Shown: positions 33,987-44,200 of the stretch, in pieces
Numbering within the stretch: the stretch's first letter is position 1
How the letters are laid out: every line of letters begins with the position of its first letter
Assembly (NCBI GenBank): GCA_965247375.1
Contig: CBDFHU010000092.1
Coordinates: forward strand, 62,001-126,000
Direction: 5' to 3'
DNA length: 64,000 nt
Source: Arsenicibacter sp965247375
GTDB taxonomy: Bacteria; Bacteroidota; Bacteroidia; Cytophagales; Spirosomataceae
Translations under genes and position numbers: made by a program
Notes under the pieces: generated by a model
The model's input: only the letters and a program-made list of their open reading frames with translations
Told to the model about the DNA's origin: nothing
Databases searched by the model: none

Positions 33987-34952
33987 TCAACTGATAGTAA
34001 GGATGATTTTGCCGATATGCTGGCTGCTATCCATAAGCCGGTGTGCATCGGTGGCCTGCTCAAGCGGAAAAACAGCATGAATAACCGGCTTAATCTCACG
34101 GCGGGTAACCAGCGGCCATACATGTTTTGCCACGTCTGTGGTGAGTTGTGCTTTGAAATCAGCATCACGTGGTTTCAAGGTACTGCCGCTGATAACCAGC
34201 CGTTTTGTCATGATCTCCATGATGTTGATTTCGCTTTTTGGCCCGCTCATGGCATTAATGAACATCAGCCGACCGCCCGTCCGCATCAGCCGCAGGTTTT
34301 TGGCGGTATAGCCACCGCCAACCATATCCAGAATGACGTCGATGCCGTAGGACTTCAGTTCTGTTTCAAAGTCATGGGTCTTATAATTGATGCACCGGAT
34401 TGCCCCGAGCGATTCGCAGTAAGCCGCTTTTTCATCGCTGCCGGCGGTGGCAAATGGTACGGCTCCGAACGCTTTCGCCAGCTGAATGGCCGTGATGCCA
34501 ATGCCGCTGCTGCCGCCATGCACCAGAAAATGTTCACCTGCCCGTAAAGCCGCCGACTGGAAAATATTGGACCAGACGGTCAGAAGCGTCTCTGGCCACG
34601 ACGTGGCTTCGGTCATCGGCATATCCGATGGCACTGGCAGGCAGTGCCGTTCATCGACAACCACATACTCCGCATACCCGCCGTTGGCAATGAGTGCACA
34701 GACCGCATCGCCTGGCAGCCAGTGATTGGCATCGGGGCCGCAGGTTTCGATTACCCCTGCTACTTCGAGGCCCGGAATCTGCCCCGACGGATCGCCGCCG
34801 TATTTTCCCGCCCGTTGCAGCAGGTCGCTGCGGTTTAGGCCCGCCGCTTTCACATGAATTAATACCTGCCCCGGCCCGGGCGTTGGTTTTGGAATCTCCT
34901 GAAGCTGTAAAACGTCGGCGTCGCCGGGCTGCGTAATCACAATGGCTTTCAT
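33987..34952 (-). CDS. NAD(P)H:quinone oxidoreductase, zinc-independent MDR family
   Basis: ATG 34952 (MKAIVITQPGDADVLQLQEIPKP) gives 321 residues, the usual family length. The GroES-like part (1-130) has GLNRSDLLQRAGKYGG. The Rossmann part shows LVHGGSSGIGITAIQLAKA (about 142-160). The Cys ligands for catalytic zinc are missing, as in PIG3/QOR-type enzymes, which reduce quinones with NADPH. It is convergent with the AraC gene and divergent from the ClC gene. Confidence 0.92.
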   Translation of the reverse strand: MKAIVITQPGDADVLQLQEIPKPTPGPGQVLIHVKAAGLNRSDLLQRAGKYGGDPSGQIPGLEVAGVIETCGPDANHWLPGDAVCALIANGGYAEYVVVDERHCLPVPSDMPMTEATSWPETLLTVWSNIFQSAALRAGEHFLVHGGSSGIGITAIQLAKAFGAVPFATAGSDEKAAYCESLGAIRCINYKTHDFETELKSYGIDVILDMVGGGYTAKNLRLMRTGGRLMFINAMSGPKSEINIMEIMTKRLVISGSTLKPRDADFKAQLTTDVAKHVWPLVTRREIKPVIHAVFPLEQATDAHRLMDSSQHIGKIILTIS

Positions 34953-34995
34953 ATCCGGAATTGTTTTGGCGGTAAACTGTGCCAATATAACTCAC

Positions 34996-35113
34996 TTTCT
35001 TTGTTCTTTTGTTTTCGTGAAATGAGCGTGGGCCACGAAGGCACGAAGACGGCAGGGAGCACAAAGAAAAACGAAAGAACTTAGTGCCCCTTCGTTTCTT
35101 CCCGTCTTCGCGG
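34996..35113. repeat. Imperfect inverted-repeat element (CACGAAGGCACGAAGACGG type)
   Basis: The sequence has an outer arm pair cgaagacgg (35044-35052) / ccgtcttcg (35102-35110), and A/G-rich and T/C-rich runs (34996-35019 against 35061-35079) that can pair imperfectly. It fills the divergent gap between the oxidoreductase and ClC genes. It is built like the hairpins at 32236 and 44391 but has a different sequence. Confidence 0.5.
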
Positions 35114-35129
35114 TTATAAAGTAAATGGT

Positions 35130-36455
35130 ATGCAGACAAAACAACCGCCGTATTTCTGGCAGGATCACCTGAATCTGATCCGGTTTGTGGGCAAGTGGGC
35201 CCTGCTCGTAATTCCCGTCGCCGTTGCGGGCGGAACAGCCAGCGCCCTCTTTTTGTGGATGCTCGACGAGGCAACCCGGCTTCGGTTAGCCTGGCCGGCT
35301 CTGTTGTTTGGCTTACCCTTAGCCGGTGTGCTGATTGTTTGGGTCTACCAGCAGGCCGGCAAAAAGACCGAACAGGGCAATAACCTCCTGATCGACGAGA
35401 TTCATCAACCCGGCGGCGGTGTGCCGGGCCGGATGGCCCCTTTTGTGCTACTGACCTCGGTATTGACGCATTTGTTCGGCGGCTCGGCGGGGCGCGAAGG
35501 AACGGCCGTGCAGATGGGTGGCAGTCTGGCCGGTATGATCGGTCGCTGGCTGAAGCTGTCCGAAGCCGATATGCGGACGCTGCTCATGGCCGGTGTAGCA
35601 GCCGGTTTCGGGGCCATTTTCGGTACACCGCTGGCCGGTGCTATTTTTGCGCTCGAAGTGCTGACGATCGGCCGGATGGAATACAGTGCCCTGCTGCCCT
35701 GCCTGATGGCCAGTATACTGGGAGACATTGTCTGCTCGGGTTGGGGCATTTACCATACGCATTACACAGTTCTGTTTTCCGGAAGGGAACTGCCTGTTTT
35801 TTCGGCGGAACATAACTGGCTGGTGGCAAAAACGGCCCTGGCCGGTTGTGCGTTCGGGTTGGCCGCGCTGCTGTTCTCAGCGCTCAATCATGGCTTTCAG
35901 CGGCTATATAAGCAATATGTTCCCTCGGTTTATCTCAAACCCGTAATCGGCGGTCTGGTACTGCTTGGTCTGGTGTATACCTTAGGTACCCGCGATTACC
36001 TGGGTCTGGGCGTAACGGCGCAGCGCGTAGGGGGCGTGTCCATTCTGAGCGCGTTTGAACCTGGCGGGGCCGATCCGCTCAGTTGGTGGTGGAAACTGTT
36101 GTTTACGACGATCACACTCAGCAGCGGTTTTAAAGGGGGGGAGGTAACGCCGCTCTTCTTTATCGGGGCCTGCCTGGGCAACTGGCTGGCCGGTCTGATG
36201 AATGCGCCTGTCGATCTGTTTGCGGCCATCGGGTTTATTGCTGTTTTCGGAGGCGCGGCCAATACGCCGCTGGCCTGTACAGTCATGGGGCTGGAACTGT
36301 TCGGCGCCGATAACCTGATTTTCTTTGCCATCGGTTGTTTTGTGGCGTATCTCTTCAGCGGTCACCGCAGTATTTACATGGCGCAGCGCATTGGCGCGTC
36401 TAAAACCGACGATGCCATTCGAAGCACCATCCAGCGGCTGAGTGACCGGCACTGA
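35130..36455 (+). CDS. ClC-family chloride channel or Cl-/H+ antiporter
   Basis: This is a 441-residue inner-membrane protein with ten or more membrane spans. The ion-path signatures are present: HQPGGGVPGRMAP (first filter segment), GGSAGREGTAVQMGGSLA (about 115-132, GREG-P-type motif with the gating Glu but Thr for Pro) and GFKGGEVTPLFFIGACLGN (about 331-349, GxFxP-type). There are no CBS domains. Bacterial ClC proteins move chloride, or fluoride in a separate clade, often coupled to protons. The filter does not settle which applies here. Confidence 0.92.
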   Translation: MQTKQPPYFWQDHLNLIRFVGKWALLVIPVAVAGGTASALFLWMLDEATRLRLAWPALLFGLPLAGVLIVWVYQQAGKKTEQGNNLLIDEIHQPGGGVPGRMAPFVLLTSVLTHLFGGSAGREGTAVQMGGSLAGMIGRWLKLSEADMRTLLMAGVAAGFGAIFGTPLAGAIFALEVLTIGRMEYSALLPCLMASILGDIVCSGWGIYHTHYTVLFSGRELPVFSAEHNWLVAKTALAGCAFGLAALLFSALNHGFQRLYKQYVPSVYLKPVIGGLVLLGLVYTLGTRDYLGLGVTAQRVGGVSILSAFEPGGADPLSWWWKLLFTTITLSSGFKGGEVTPLFFIGACLGNWLAGLMNAPVDLFAAIGFIAVFGGAANTPLACTVMGLELFGADNLIFFAIGCFVAYLFSGHRSIYMAQRIGASKTDDAIRSTIQRLSDRH

Positions 36456-36522
36456 TGCGGTAATTTTCAGCAGATACCTTAAATCCACGATTGTTACTGC
36501 TTTTATAGAAAATACGAACCCT

Positions 36523-37749
36523 ATGATCGCTTCACATGCCGCAGTATTCCCCGCAACCCGTTCCGGCCGACGTGTATTGTCTGTCGATATTTTCCGGGCC
36601 ATCACGATGCTGACCATGATCTTTGTCAATGATCTGTGGTCGCTCAGCGGCATACCGGACTGGCTGGAACATGCCCGGGCCGATCAGGATTTTCTGGGTT
36701 TTGCGGATACGGTATTTCCCTGTTTTCTGGTTATCGTGGGCATGTCAGTGCCGTTTGCCGTTCAGCAGCGGTTGGCCAAAGGGGATACATACGCCACTAT
36801 TCTGGTGCACATCGCGATCCGGTCATTTGCCCTGATCCTCATGGGCGTATTTACCGTCAATATTTCTGACCTGAACGAAGAGGCTTCCGGGATAAGCAAA
36901 GCCTGGTTTCAGATTCTGATGGTGGCTGGCTTCTTTCTCATCTGGAACCAATACCCAAAGCGGGACGGCGGGCAGAGGTGGTTGTTTACGGGTTTACAGT
37001 TAGCCGGAATCGTCCTGTTATTGGTGTTGGCCTTTCGCTTTAACGGAGGTGCCGGCGACAACCTGACCGGCATGACCCCGCAGTGGTGGGGAATTCTGGG
37101 GCTGATCGGCTGGACCTATCTGACCTGTGCAACGCTGTATCTGTTCTTCCGGAATCAGTTTGCCGCATTGGTTGCCGCCTGGTTTGTGTTTAATAGTCTA
37201 CCCGTGGCGGGGCATGCCGGATGGCTGCGTCAGGTATGGCCTGACGGTCCGCAGGACTGGATATTGGGGAACGGAGCGTTCAGCGCCTTTACGTTTACCG
37301 GCATCCTGACTACGCTGCTGGTAAGCCGCTGGCAGGAGGAGCAACAGGCTGGCCGGATTCCGGTTTATCTTACAGGAGCCGGTGTTCTTTATATTATCGC
37401 CGGTATCATCTCCCGTAACGTCTTCATTATCTCCAAAATACAGGCAACATCGACCTGGATCTGGCTTTGCTGCGGAATTGCGCTGATTGTGTACGCGGGT
37501 ATTTACTGGCTGGTTGACCTGAAGGGAAAAGCCGGCTGGTTTGATCTGATCAAGCCCGCCGGAACCAGTACCCTGACCTGCTACCTGATTCCGTATGTAT
37601 ACTACAGTGTTGCCGATTTGTCGGGTATCACCTTGCCGGCCATCCTGACGACCGGCGTGATCGGCCTGCTGAAATCCCTGCTATATGCGTTGCTGGTGAT
37701 CGGAATAACCGCCATATTGGGTAGGTTGAGGGTCAAGCTTAAGTTATAG
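36523..37749 (+). CDS. DUF5009 / heparan-alpha-glucosaminide acetyltransferase-like membrane protein
   Basis: ATG 36523 gives 408 residues. The longer frame from 36442 overlaps the previous gene and lacks family sequence. It begins with the typical RRVLSVDIFRAITMLTMIFVNDL block and has about ten to eleven membrane spans throughout. The family is related to human HGSNAT and bacterial NagX and is thought to acetylate sugars across a membrane. The substrate is unknown. Genes are closely spaced with ClC upstream and the hydrolase downstream on the same strand. Confidence 0.82.
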   Translation: MIASHAAVFPATRSGRRVLSVDIFRAITMLTMIFVNDLWSLSGIPDWLEHARADQDFLGFADTVFPCFLVIVGMSVPFAVQQRLAKGDTYATILVHIAIRSFALILMGVFTVNISDLNEEASGISKAWFQILMVAGFFLIWNQYPKRDGGQRWLFTGLQLAGIVLLLVLAFRFNGGAGDNLTGMTPQWWGILGLIGWTYLTCATLYLFFRNQFAALVAAWFVFNSLPVAGHAGWLRQVWPDGPQDWILGNGAFSAFTFTGILTTLLVSRWQEEQQAGRIPVYLTGAGVLYIIAGIISRNVFIISKIQATSTWIWLCCGIALIVYAGIYWLVDLKGKAGWFDLIKPAGTSTLTCYLIPYVYYSVADLSGITLPAILTTGVIGLLKSLLYALLVIGITAILGRLRVKLKL

Positions 37750-37838
37750 CCGGAGCGGCGAATAGTTTCATCGGCGGGTAATCGATCGTGCAGAAGAAAA
37801 ACGTAGATTCGCACGTATTTCTAAACCTTATCCTGAAG

Positions 37839-39125
37839 ATGAATTTTCGTCTCACTGTTTGGCTGACGTATTGTCTGCTGTTACTGGCCGGATCGGCCGC
37901 TGTGGCGCAAACGGATGAATTTATAACGGGTGATCCGTTGCCGGATGCTCCGGAACTGGCACCGCGCGGCGCCTACAAAGTCGGGGTCAGAACCATGAAA
38001 CTGACGAATCCGGGACAGCCGGATATCCTGAAGGCCAAAGACGGAAACGTACCAACCTACGACCGCCCGTTAACCATCGAAATCTGGTACCCTGCCCGGA
38101 TTCCGCAGGGACAAACTGACCGGACGGTGTATGACCAGGTGATGGGGCAGGCCAATAACCCCCAGCGGCCGATTATTCCCTACACCTTTCAGGGACGCGC
38201 GTTGCGGGATGCCGAACCCGTACGGGAAGAAAAGCCGTTTCCGCTGATTATTGTCTCTCATGGCTATCCCGGGAGCCGCTATCTGATGACCTATCTGACC
38301 GAAAATCTGGCGTCGAAGGGGTATGTGGTCGTCGCCATTGACCATACTGAATCGACGTACCGGGATATGGCTAATTTTACCAGTACGCTGCTTAACCGCC
38401 CGTTTGACGATCTGTTTGTGCTGAACGAAATGGCCCGTCTGGGAGCAAAAGACAGCAAGACATTTATGGCCGGCTTGTTCGATGCGACGAATACGGCCAT
38501 TATCGGCTACTCGATGGGTGGGTATGGCGTGGTAAACGTGGGTGGTGCCGGCTACAGTCAGCAGGCCGTAGCCTTCTTCAAACAAAGTACCGGTAGTGAT
38601 GCCCTGAAATTACGGGCGGCGGGTTCTCCGGCCATGACGGCCGCGCCGGATCCCAGGATAAAAGCCATTGTCGCCTTTGCCCCGTGGGGGATGGAGCGCG
38701 GTTTCTGGGATGCTGAAGGACTGAAAGGACTGCGGTTGCCAACCTTGTTTATTGCGGGTGAAAAAGACGATGTTTCCGGTTACGAAAAAGGGGTTAAAGC
38801 CATTTTCGACGGAGCCGTCAATGCCGATCGCTACATGCTGTCGTACATCAATGCCCGGCACAATGTGGCACCGAACGCGCCGACGGCAGCGGTGATGAAA
38901 CCGGGTGTATCCTGGAACGAATACATGCATTATGCCGAACCTGGCTGGAATGAACGGCGTATCAACAATATAAACCAACATTTTGTGACGGCTTTTATAG
39001 GTATGCACCTGAAAGGGCAGGATAACCGGAAGTATTTGGATGTGCCCGAAAAAATAACTGACGGCGTCTGGCCAGGTTTTAAACCACGGGGCGTTGGCCT
39101 TGAAATGCGGCATCAGAAACCATAA
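37839..39125 (+). CDS. Secreted alpha/beta hydrolase, PAF-acetylhydrolase/dienelactone hydrolase-like
   Basis: ATG 37839 gives 428 residues and a signal peptide ending GSAAVAQ (about residue 27). The catalytic elbow is IIGYSMGGYG (nucleophile Ser). The oxyanion region is PLIIVSHGYPGSRYLMTYL, followed by ASKGYVVVAIDHTEST. A later FIAGEKDDVSGY fits the acid and ARHNVAP the His of the triad. It is probably periplasmic or exported. The ester or lactone substrate cannot be deduced. Confidence 0.85.
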   Translation: MNFRLTVWLTYCLLLLAGSAAVAQTDEFITGDPLPDAPELAPRGAYKVGVRTMKLTNPGQPDILKAKDGNVPTYDRPLTIEIWYPARIPQGQTDRTVYDQVMGQANNPQRPIIPYTFQGRALRDAEPVREEKPFPLIIVSHGYPGSRYLMTYLTENLASKGYVVVAIDHTESTYRDMANFTSTLLNRPFDDLFVLNEMARLGAKDSKTFMAGLFDATNTAIIGYSMGGYGVVNVGGAGYSQQAVAFFKQSTGSDALKLRAAGSPAMTAAPDPRIKAIVAFAPWGMERGFWDAEGLKGLRLPTLFIAGEKDDVSGYEKGVKAIFDGAVNADRYMLSYINARHNVAPNAPTAAVMKPGVSWNEYMHYAEPGWNERRINNINQHFVTAFIGMHLKGQDNRKYLDVPEKITDGVWPGFKPRGVGLEMRHQKP

Positions 39126-39192
39126 AACCAGTTGAGCGATTGACTGCCAAGGGCTTAATGGCGCTGATCATGCAATCACTCAATCATTCATT

Positions 39193-39801
39193 ATGATTCG
39201 TATCAATAATACTACCTCATTCCCGCTTAGTGAAACGCTGTTTGTGTTTGCACTGGAGTCGGAAGCGGGGACTTCGTTTGACGGGCAGCGCACGCTGTTC
39301 ACGGGCATCGGCAAAGTAAATGCTGCCGTTAAATTGACCCGCGCTATTCATCAGTCGCGGCCAAAACTGATTGTAAATCTGGGCTCGGCGGGCAGTGATG
39401 TGTATAAAAAAGGTGATGTGGTTTGCTGCACCCGGTTTGTACAGCGTGACATGGATGTCCGGGGGCTTGGGTATGAGCTCTATGAAACACCACTGTCCGG
39501 AATTCCGACGGTGCTGTCGTACGGATTGACCCTCGATGGCCTGACTCAAGGTATTTGCGGAACCGGCGACAGCTTTGACATGAGTCACGCCGAAACAATC
39601 TACAATGTGGTTGATATGGAGGCCTATCCGCTGGCGCTGATCGCGATGCAGGAGCAAATCCCTTTTCTCTGCCTGAAATACATCACCGACGGGGCCGATG
39701 ATGCTGCCGCCGAAGACTGGAATATTCTGGTACACCGCGCCTCGGAGGCCTTCAGCGGACTGTTGTTCGCCAAGGCCCTGACGGTGGAGGAGTCTAAGTA
39801 G
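39193..39801 (+). CDS. Nucleosidase, purine nucleoside phosphorylase superfamily
   Basis: This is a 202-residue protein, short for MTA/SAH nucleosidases (about 230). LFTGIGKVNAAVKLTRAI and LIVNLGSAGS form the ribose/phosphate-side loops, and VVDMEAYPLALIA carries the conserved Glu that contacts the ribose. GADDAAAEDW is a late Asp-containing loop of the kind that contacts the base. Likely reaction: hydrolysis of a nucleoside such as methylthioadenosine or S-adenosylhomocysteine. The exact substrate is open. The IS110 element lies just downstream. Confidence 0.85.
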   Translation: MIRINNTTSFPLSETLFVFALESEAGTSFDGQRTLFTGIGKVNAAVKLTRAIHQSRPKLIVNLGSAGSDVYKKGDVVCCTRFVQRDMDVRGLGYELYETPLSGIPTVLSYGLTLDGLTQGICGTGDSFDMSHAETIYNVVDMEAYPLALIAMQEQIPFLCLKYITDGADDAAAEDWNILVHRASEAFSGLLFAKALTVEESK

Positions 39802-39904
39802 GGTGAAATTATTACCACATAGGTGCTGTGTTAAAAAGCAACGTTGTGGGGTAAAAAATATATATTTGTGTAGATGATGCAGCAGGTCACGGCCTGCATG
39901 CCCC

Positions 39905-40954
39905 TCAGGCAGGACAGCAGCGCTGGGCCTGCCTGTTTTGTTGATAAGCTACCTCATAGTCCCGTTCGGTTTTATGTAAACTATAGGCCAGTACCAGTAA
40001 CTTCCGCTGTACGGCCACCAGTGCTTTCATTTTTACTTTGGTCCGTTCATAGACCCGGTTGTATAGATCCTGTAAAGGCCCCTGATAGCGGATACTTGTC
40101 AGCGCGGGCCAGTACAGGGCCTTGCGCAGATGACGGCTACCCCGTTTGGAGATGTGTCCGGGCTTGTTAAGACTACTGCCCGATTGCTGACGCACCACAT
40201 CATAGCCTGCATAACTTACCAGCTGCCCCTTGCTGGTAAACAACTGAAAGCCATTGGTCTCTGCCAGCAGTATGACCGCCGTCAGCCAGCCCACCCCCTG
40301 TAGCGTCGTCAGCCGCTGCACGGCCTTTTGCAGTGAGGCATCGGCCTTGATCAGTGCCTTCATGTCCGCTTCGATCTCCGCCAGCTGAGTGGCCAGTAAC
40401 GCCAGCCGTTTGGCCAGCCGCTCCAGATGGGCGCTGGTGGCCCCCTTACTGTGCTGTAGGGCATGCTGCTGGTTTTTGACCTGTGTTTGCTGCTGCTGCA
40501 GCTGGCTCCGCTCCCGGCACAGCTGTTTGAGGGTATACATCTGTTCGCTGGCCGGTTGCCACTGCGTCAGCCGGCGTTCCAGCCCCAGCCGGGCCAGCAT
40601 GTGAGCATCCACCTGATCGTCTTTACTGCGCAGATTGAGGCTTTTGGCATAGGCTCTGGCCTGATTGGCCAGCAACACACTCAGCTGGTATCCCTGCTGA
40701 TGAAGGAACCAGGCCAGCGACTCATGGTAGATGCCGGTGGCTTCCAGGACGATCTGCAGGGGCAGTTCGGTTTGTTTATACCGGGTTTTTATCCAGCGAT
40801 GTAGCTGATCAAAGCCCTCAGGTGTATTACTGACGCTACCACTGGCGATAATGCGTAGGGAGAGATCACTGCGTAATTCACAGAGGCAGAGGGCCATTTT
40901 ATCTTTGGCCACATCAATGCCGACACTGTAGCGGAGAAGAGGTAGTGTTGTCAT
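39905..40954 (-). CDS. IS110-family transposase (DEDD/serine recombinase)
   Basis: This is a 349-residue protein. The N-terminal RuvC-like DEDD domain has Asp14 in VGIDVAKDKM, Glu71 in VLEATGIY and Asp residues in SKDDQVDAHMLARLG (112-116). A coiled-coil middle (about 140-195) follows. The C-terminal Transposase_20 domain has LTTLQGVGWLTAVILLAE and YAGYDVVRQQSGSSLNKPGHISKRGSRHLRKALY, with the candidate catalytic Ser in QSGSS. The enzyme makes RNA-guided recombination at a CT core in studied relatives. The frame is complete, so the element may be active. Confidence 0.97.
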   Translation of the reverse strand: MTTLPLLRYSVGIDVAKDKMALCLCELRSDLSLRIIASGSVSNTPEGFDQLHRWIKTRYKQTELPLQIVLEATGIYHESLAWFLHQQGYQLSVLLANQARAYAKSLNLRSKDDQVDAHMLARLGLERRLTQWQPASEQMYTLKQLCRERSQLQQQQTQVKNQQHALQHSKGATSAHLERLAKRLALLATQLAEIEADMKALIKADASLQKAVQRLTTLQGVGWLTAVILLAETNGFQLFTSKGQLVSYAGYDVVRQQSGSSLNKPGHISKRGSRHLRKALYWPALTSIRYQGPLQDLYNRVYERTKVKMKALVAVQRKLLVLAYSLHKTERDYEVAYQQNRQAQRCCPA

Positions 40955-40959
40955 GGTAA

Positions 40960-41150
40960 AAAAGTCGTTTCTCGTCCATAGGGCCTGCTCATGGACAAAT
41001 GAGCGGCATAGGTGCTGTTGTGACTAAAGGGGTACTGCCAGTCAGGGATACACTATGTGAGGACATACCCGATGGTTGTATAGACACATTCGCCTCCTGA
41101 CTGACTGACCCAAGTTCGCTGTTTTACCCCTGACAAAAAAACTCCCGCTA
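40960..41150 (-). ncRNA. Candidate IS110 bridge RNA
   Basis: The noncoding 5' end of the element can fold. A gctcat/atgagc stem lies at about 40987-41003 and a longer gtcagg/cctgac closure spans about 41041-41100. Read on the minus strand, acagcacctatg at 41007-41018 repeats exactly the element/target junction at 39818-39829, as a left donor guide would. cacatag at 41053-41059 is complementary to the core plus right target (CTATGTG), as a right target guide would be. The order (target loop before donor loop) fits known bridge RNAs. RNA ends are approximate. Confidence 0.5.
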
Positions 41151-41221
41151 ACATACGAGTTGCTGTGTCAGGTAGATAGTACATAATGGGTATATCTAAA
41201 GGTCCACGCAACGCGTAAACG

Positions 41222-41253
41222 AAAAAAGGAGCGGCCTGTCTGTTAGCCGCTCC
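41222..41253 (-). terminator. Intrinsic terminator of the RND efflux operon
   Basis: Stem ggagcggc (41228-41235) / gccgctcc (41246-41253). On the minus strand it is followed by six Ts. It lies 15 bp past the RND stop. Confidence 0.88.
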
Positions 41254-41267
41254 AAAATGAAAATAAG

Positions 41268-44200
41268 CTAAACCGGTTCGGCCACCAGACCGGCGTCGGC
41301 TTCTGCCTTTTCTTCCGGCTTCAGGTTACCGGACATATACGTGTAAACCGCCGGGATGATATAGAGCGTCAGCAGCGTCGAAAACAGCAACCCGCCTACA
41401 ACGGCAATTCCCATTGACACCCGGCTTTCTGAGCCGGCGCCTAGGGCCAGCGCGACCGGTAATAAACCAAGTGCTGCGCAAAGACTGGTCATCAGGATCG
41501 GGCGGAAGCGCGCAACAGCGGCCTCAAGCGCCGCCTGATGTTTGTTATCACCTTCTTCTTTGCGCTGGTTGGCAAACTCCACGATCAGGATACCGTTTTT
41601 CGTAACCAGACCAACGAGGGTAATGATCCCGATCTGGCTGAATACGTTCAGCGTCTGACCGAAATCCCCAGAGCGACAGCAGGGCCCCGCACAAGGCAAG
41701 CGGCACGGTCAGCAGGATAATAATCGGATCGACAAAGCTTTCGAACTGGGCCGCCAGAATCAGGTAGATCAGGACCAGCGCCAGGGCAAAGGCAAAGTAA
41801 AGCGACGACGAGCTTTCCCGGAACTCCTTAGCCTGACCATCGAGTGCGGTTGAATAACTGGAATCCAGCACCTCTTTGGCAATCCGCTCCATTTCGTCGA
41901 TACCGGCGCCGAGCGTTACGCCCTTCGCCAGACCGGCCGAGATCGTTGCGGCTGAATACCGGTTGTAGCGGAAGAGGGTAGGGGGCGTGCTTTGCTCACT
42001 TACCCGCACCAGGTTATCCAGCTGAATCAGTTCGCCGCGGTTGTTTTTTACATAGAGTGATTTAAGGTCGGTTACGTCGTTACGGTCGTCGCGCATGATC
42101 TGGCCGATCACCTGATACTGTTTGCCATCCATGATGAAATACCCGAACCGGCGGCCGGAAAGACCCAGTTGCAGTGTCTGGGCTACGTCCTGTACCGAAA
42201 CGCCAAGGTTCAGGGCTTTGTCACGGTCAATGTCAAGCCGGATTTCGGGTTTGGTAAACTTCAGGTTTACGTCCGAAGCCGAAAACTTGTCAGATGACTG
42301 GACCAGTTTCATAAACTCAGGCACCACTTTTCGGAGTTTGTCGAAGCTGGTAGCCTGAATCACAAACTGCACCGGCAGACCACCGCCTCCGCCCACACGG
42401 GCGCCCGACTGAATCGTCTGTTCCTGAATAACCAGCGCTTTTGCACCGGGAAACTTCTTGATTTTCGGCGTAATTTCATCGACTATCTGCTGCTGAGAAA
42501 TGGTCCGCGGTGGCCGGTCACCCAGTACAATCCGGAAGGCCGCTGAGTTAGTCGCTCCGGAGCCGAAGCTCGGTGACGTAATGGCAATGACCCCGGCTAC
42601 ATCTTTCTGATCAAAGGTCTCGCGAAGGAAAGCTGCTACCTGGTCCGTATACTTCAGCATGTACTCATAGGTAGCCCCTTCCTGAGCCGTTGCCTGAATC
42701 CGGAAACCGCCGCGGTCTTCCATCGGGGCCAGTTCCTGCGGAATCGCCTGAAATTTAAAGAGCGCATAGATAATGCCGCCGAAAGCCAGAATCAGCACCC
42801 ACGCCATCCAGCGTATTTTGAGGAAACCAGCCAGAGAGGTCTGGTAACCGTTGATCATCCATTCGAAGAACGGCTCGGTTACCCGGTACAACCACGGCTG
42901 ACGATGCCGGTTTTTGAGCAGTTTTGACGAGAGCATTGGCGTCAGTGTCAGGGACACAAAAGCCGAAATTAACACCGAACCGGCTACTACGATACCGAAT
43001 TCGCGGAACAGACGCCCCGTTACCCCTTGCAGGAAAATAACGGGCAGGAATACGGCTGCCAGCGTGACCGTCGTCGAAATAACAGCAAAATAAATCTCTT
43101 TCGAGCCCTCGATTGCGGCCTGCATCGGCTTCATGCCTGCCTCGATCTTGGTGTAAATGTTCTCAAGTACCACAATGGCATCATCCACAACGAGACCGAT
43201 TGAGAGAACGATACCCAGCAGGGTCAGTACGTTCATCGGAGAATCCGCAGATGTACATGATAAAGAACGACCCGACCAGCGAAACCGGAATCGCTGTGAG
43301 CGGAATGAGTGTACTCCGCCAGTCGCGCAGGAAGGTGAAAATGATCAGGGCAACCAGCGCAAAGGCAATGATAATCGTCTCTTCAACTTCTTCAATAGAC
43401 TTGCGTACGTAGCGCGTGTAGTCAAAGCCCAGAATCAGCTTTACATCCGGTGGCAGGTCTTTCTGAATCTGCTCCTGTTTTTTATAGACATTATTGACGA
43501 TCTCAATCTGATTGGCCCCTGGCTGCGGAATCACCGCTACGCTAAGCATCGGAATCCCGTCGCGTTTGAACAGTGTTTTCTCGACCTCAGGCGCCAGTTC
43601 GGCAAAGCCAACATCCTGAAATTTAACCACTTTGTCGTTAGTCTCTTTCAGGATCAAATTGTTGAAATCATCAGGGGTTGTCAGGCGGCCAAGGGTTCGT
43701 ACGGTCAGTTCGGTGCTCGCTCCTTCCACGCTGCCCGACGGGAGCTCGATATTCTGACTCCGGAGCGCGTTCGATACGTCAATGGCCGTCAGCCGGTAAG
43801 ACGCCAGTTTAACCGGATCAATCCGAAGCCGCATGGCGTATTTCTTCTCCCCCCAGATCTGGACACTACTCACGCCCGGAATGGTCTGGAAGCGCTCCTT
43901 GATCTGACGCAGGGCAATGTCGTTCAGCTCCAGCAGAGAGCGTGTTTTTGACAAGACCTGAATAAAATAGATCGGGCTGGCGTCGGCATCGGCCTTGGCC
44001 ACAATCGGTGGATCAACGTCAGGCGGGAGGTTGGCAATCGCCCGGCTTACGCGGTCGCGCACGTCGTTGGCCGCGTCCTCAATATCAACGCTTAATTCAA
44101 ACTCAACGGTAATCTGACTCCGGCCGTCGCGGCTCGACGAGGTGAGCGTCCGGATGCCGGCTATCCCGTTAATGGATTCTTCGAGCGGTTCAGTAATCTG

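Larger units (their letters stand above)
39821..41171 (-). mobile_element. IS110-family insertion sequence
   Basis: The proposed limits are the AG (CT on the coding strand) at 39821-39822 and at 41170-41171. On the coding strand the left junction reads ctatctac-CT-gacacagc and the right reads acacagcac-CT-atgtggtaa. The right flank is a piece of the host hairpin repeat seen at 32277-32297. The about 1.35 kb length, the DEDD transposase, the long 5' noncoding end (about 215 bp) and the short 3' end (about 80 bp) fit IS110 proper rather than IS1111. Ends are inferred from the sequence alone. No terminal inverted repeat is expected. Confidence 0.7.

Noticed and set aside
39818..41018. The 12-base direct repeat cataggtgctgt as a target-site duplication of the IS
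   Set aside because: The right copy lies inside the noncoding end, 53 bp from the transposase start, which would leave too little 5' end. IS110 elements do not make such duplications. A guide RNA match explains it better.
43157..43951. A 264-codon plus-strand frame across the RND gene
   Set aside because: It is antisense to conserved RND sequence and its composition follows the complement of that gene.
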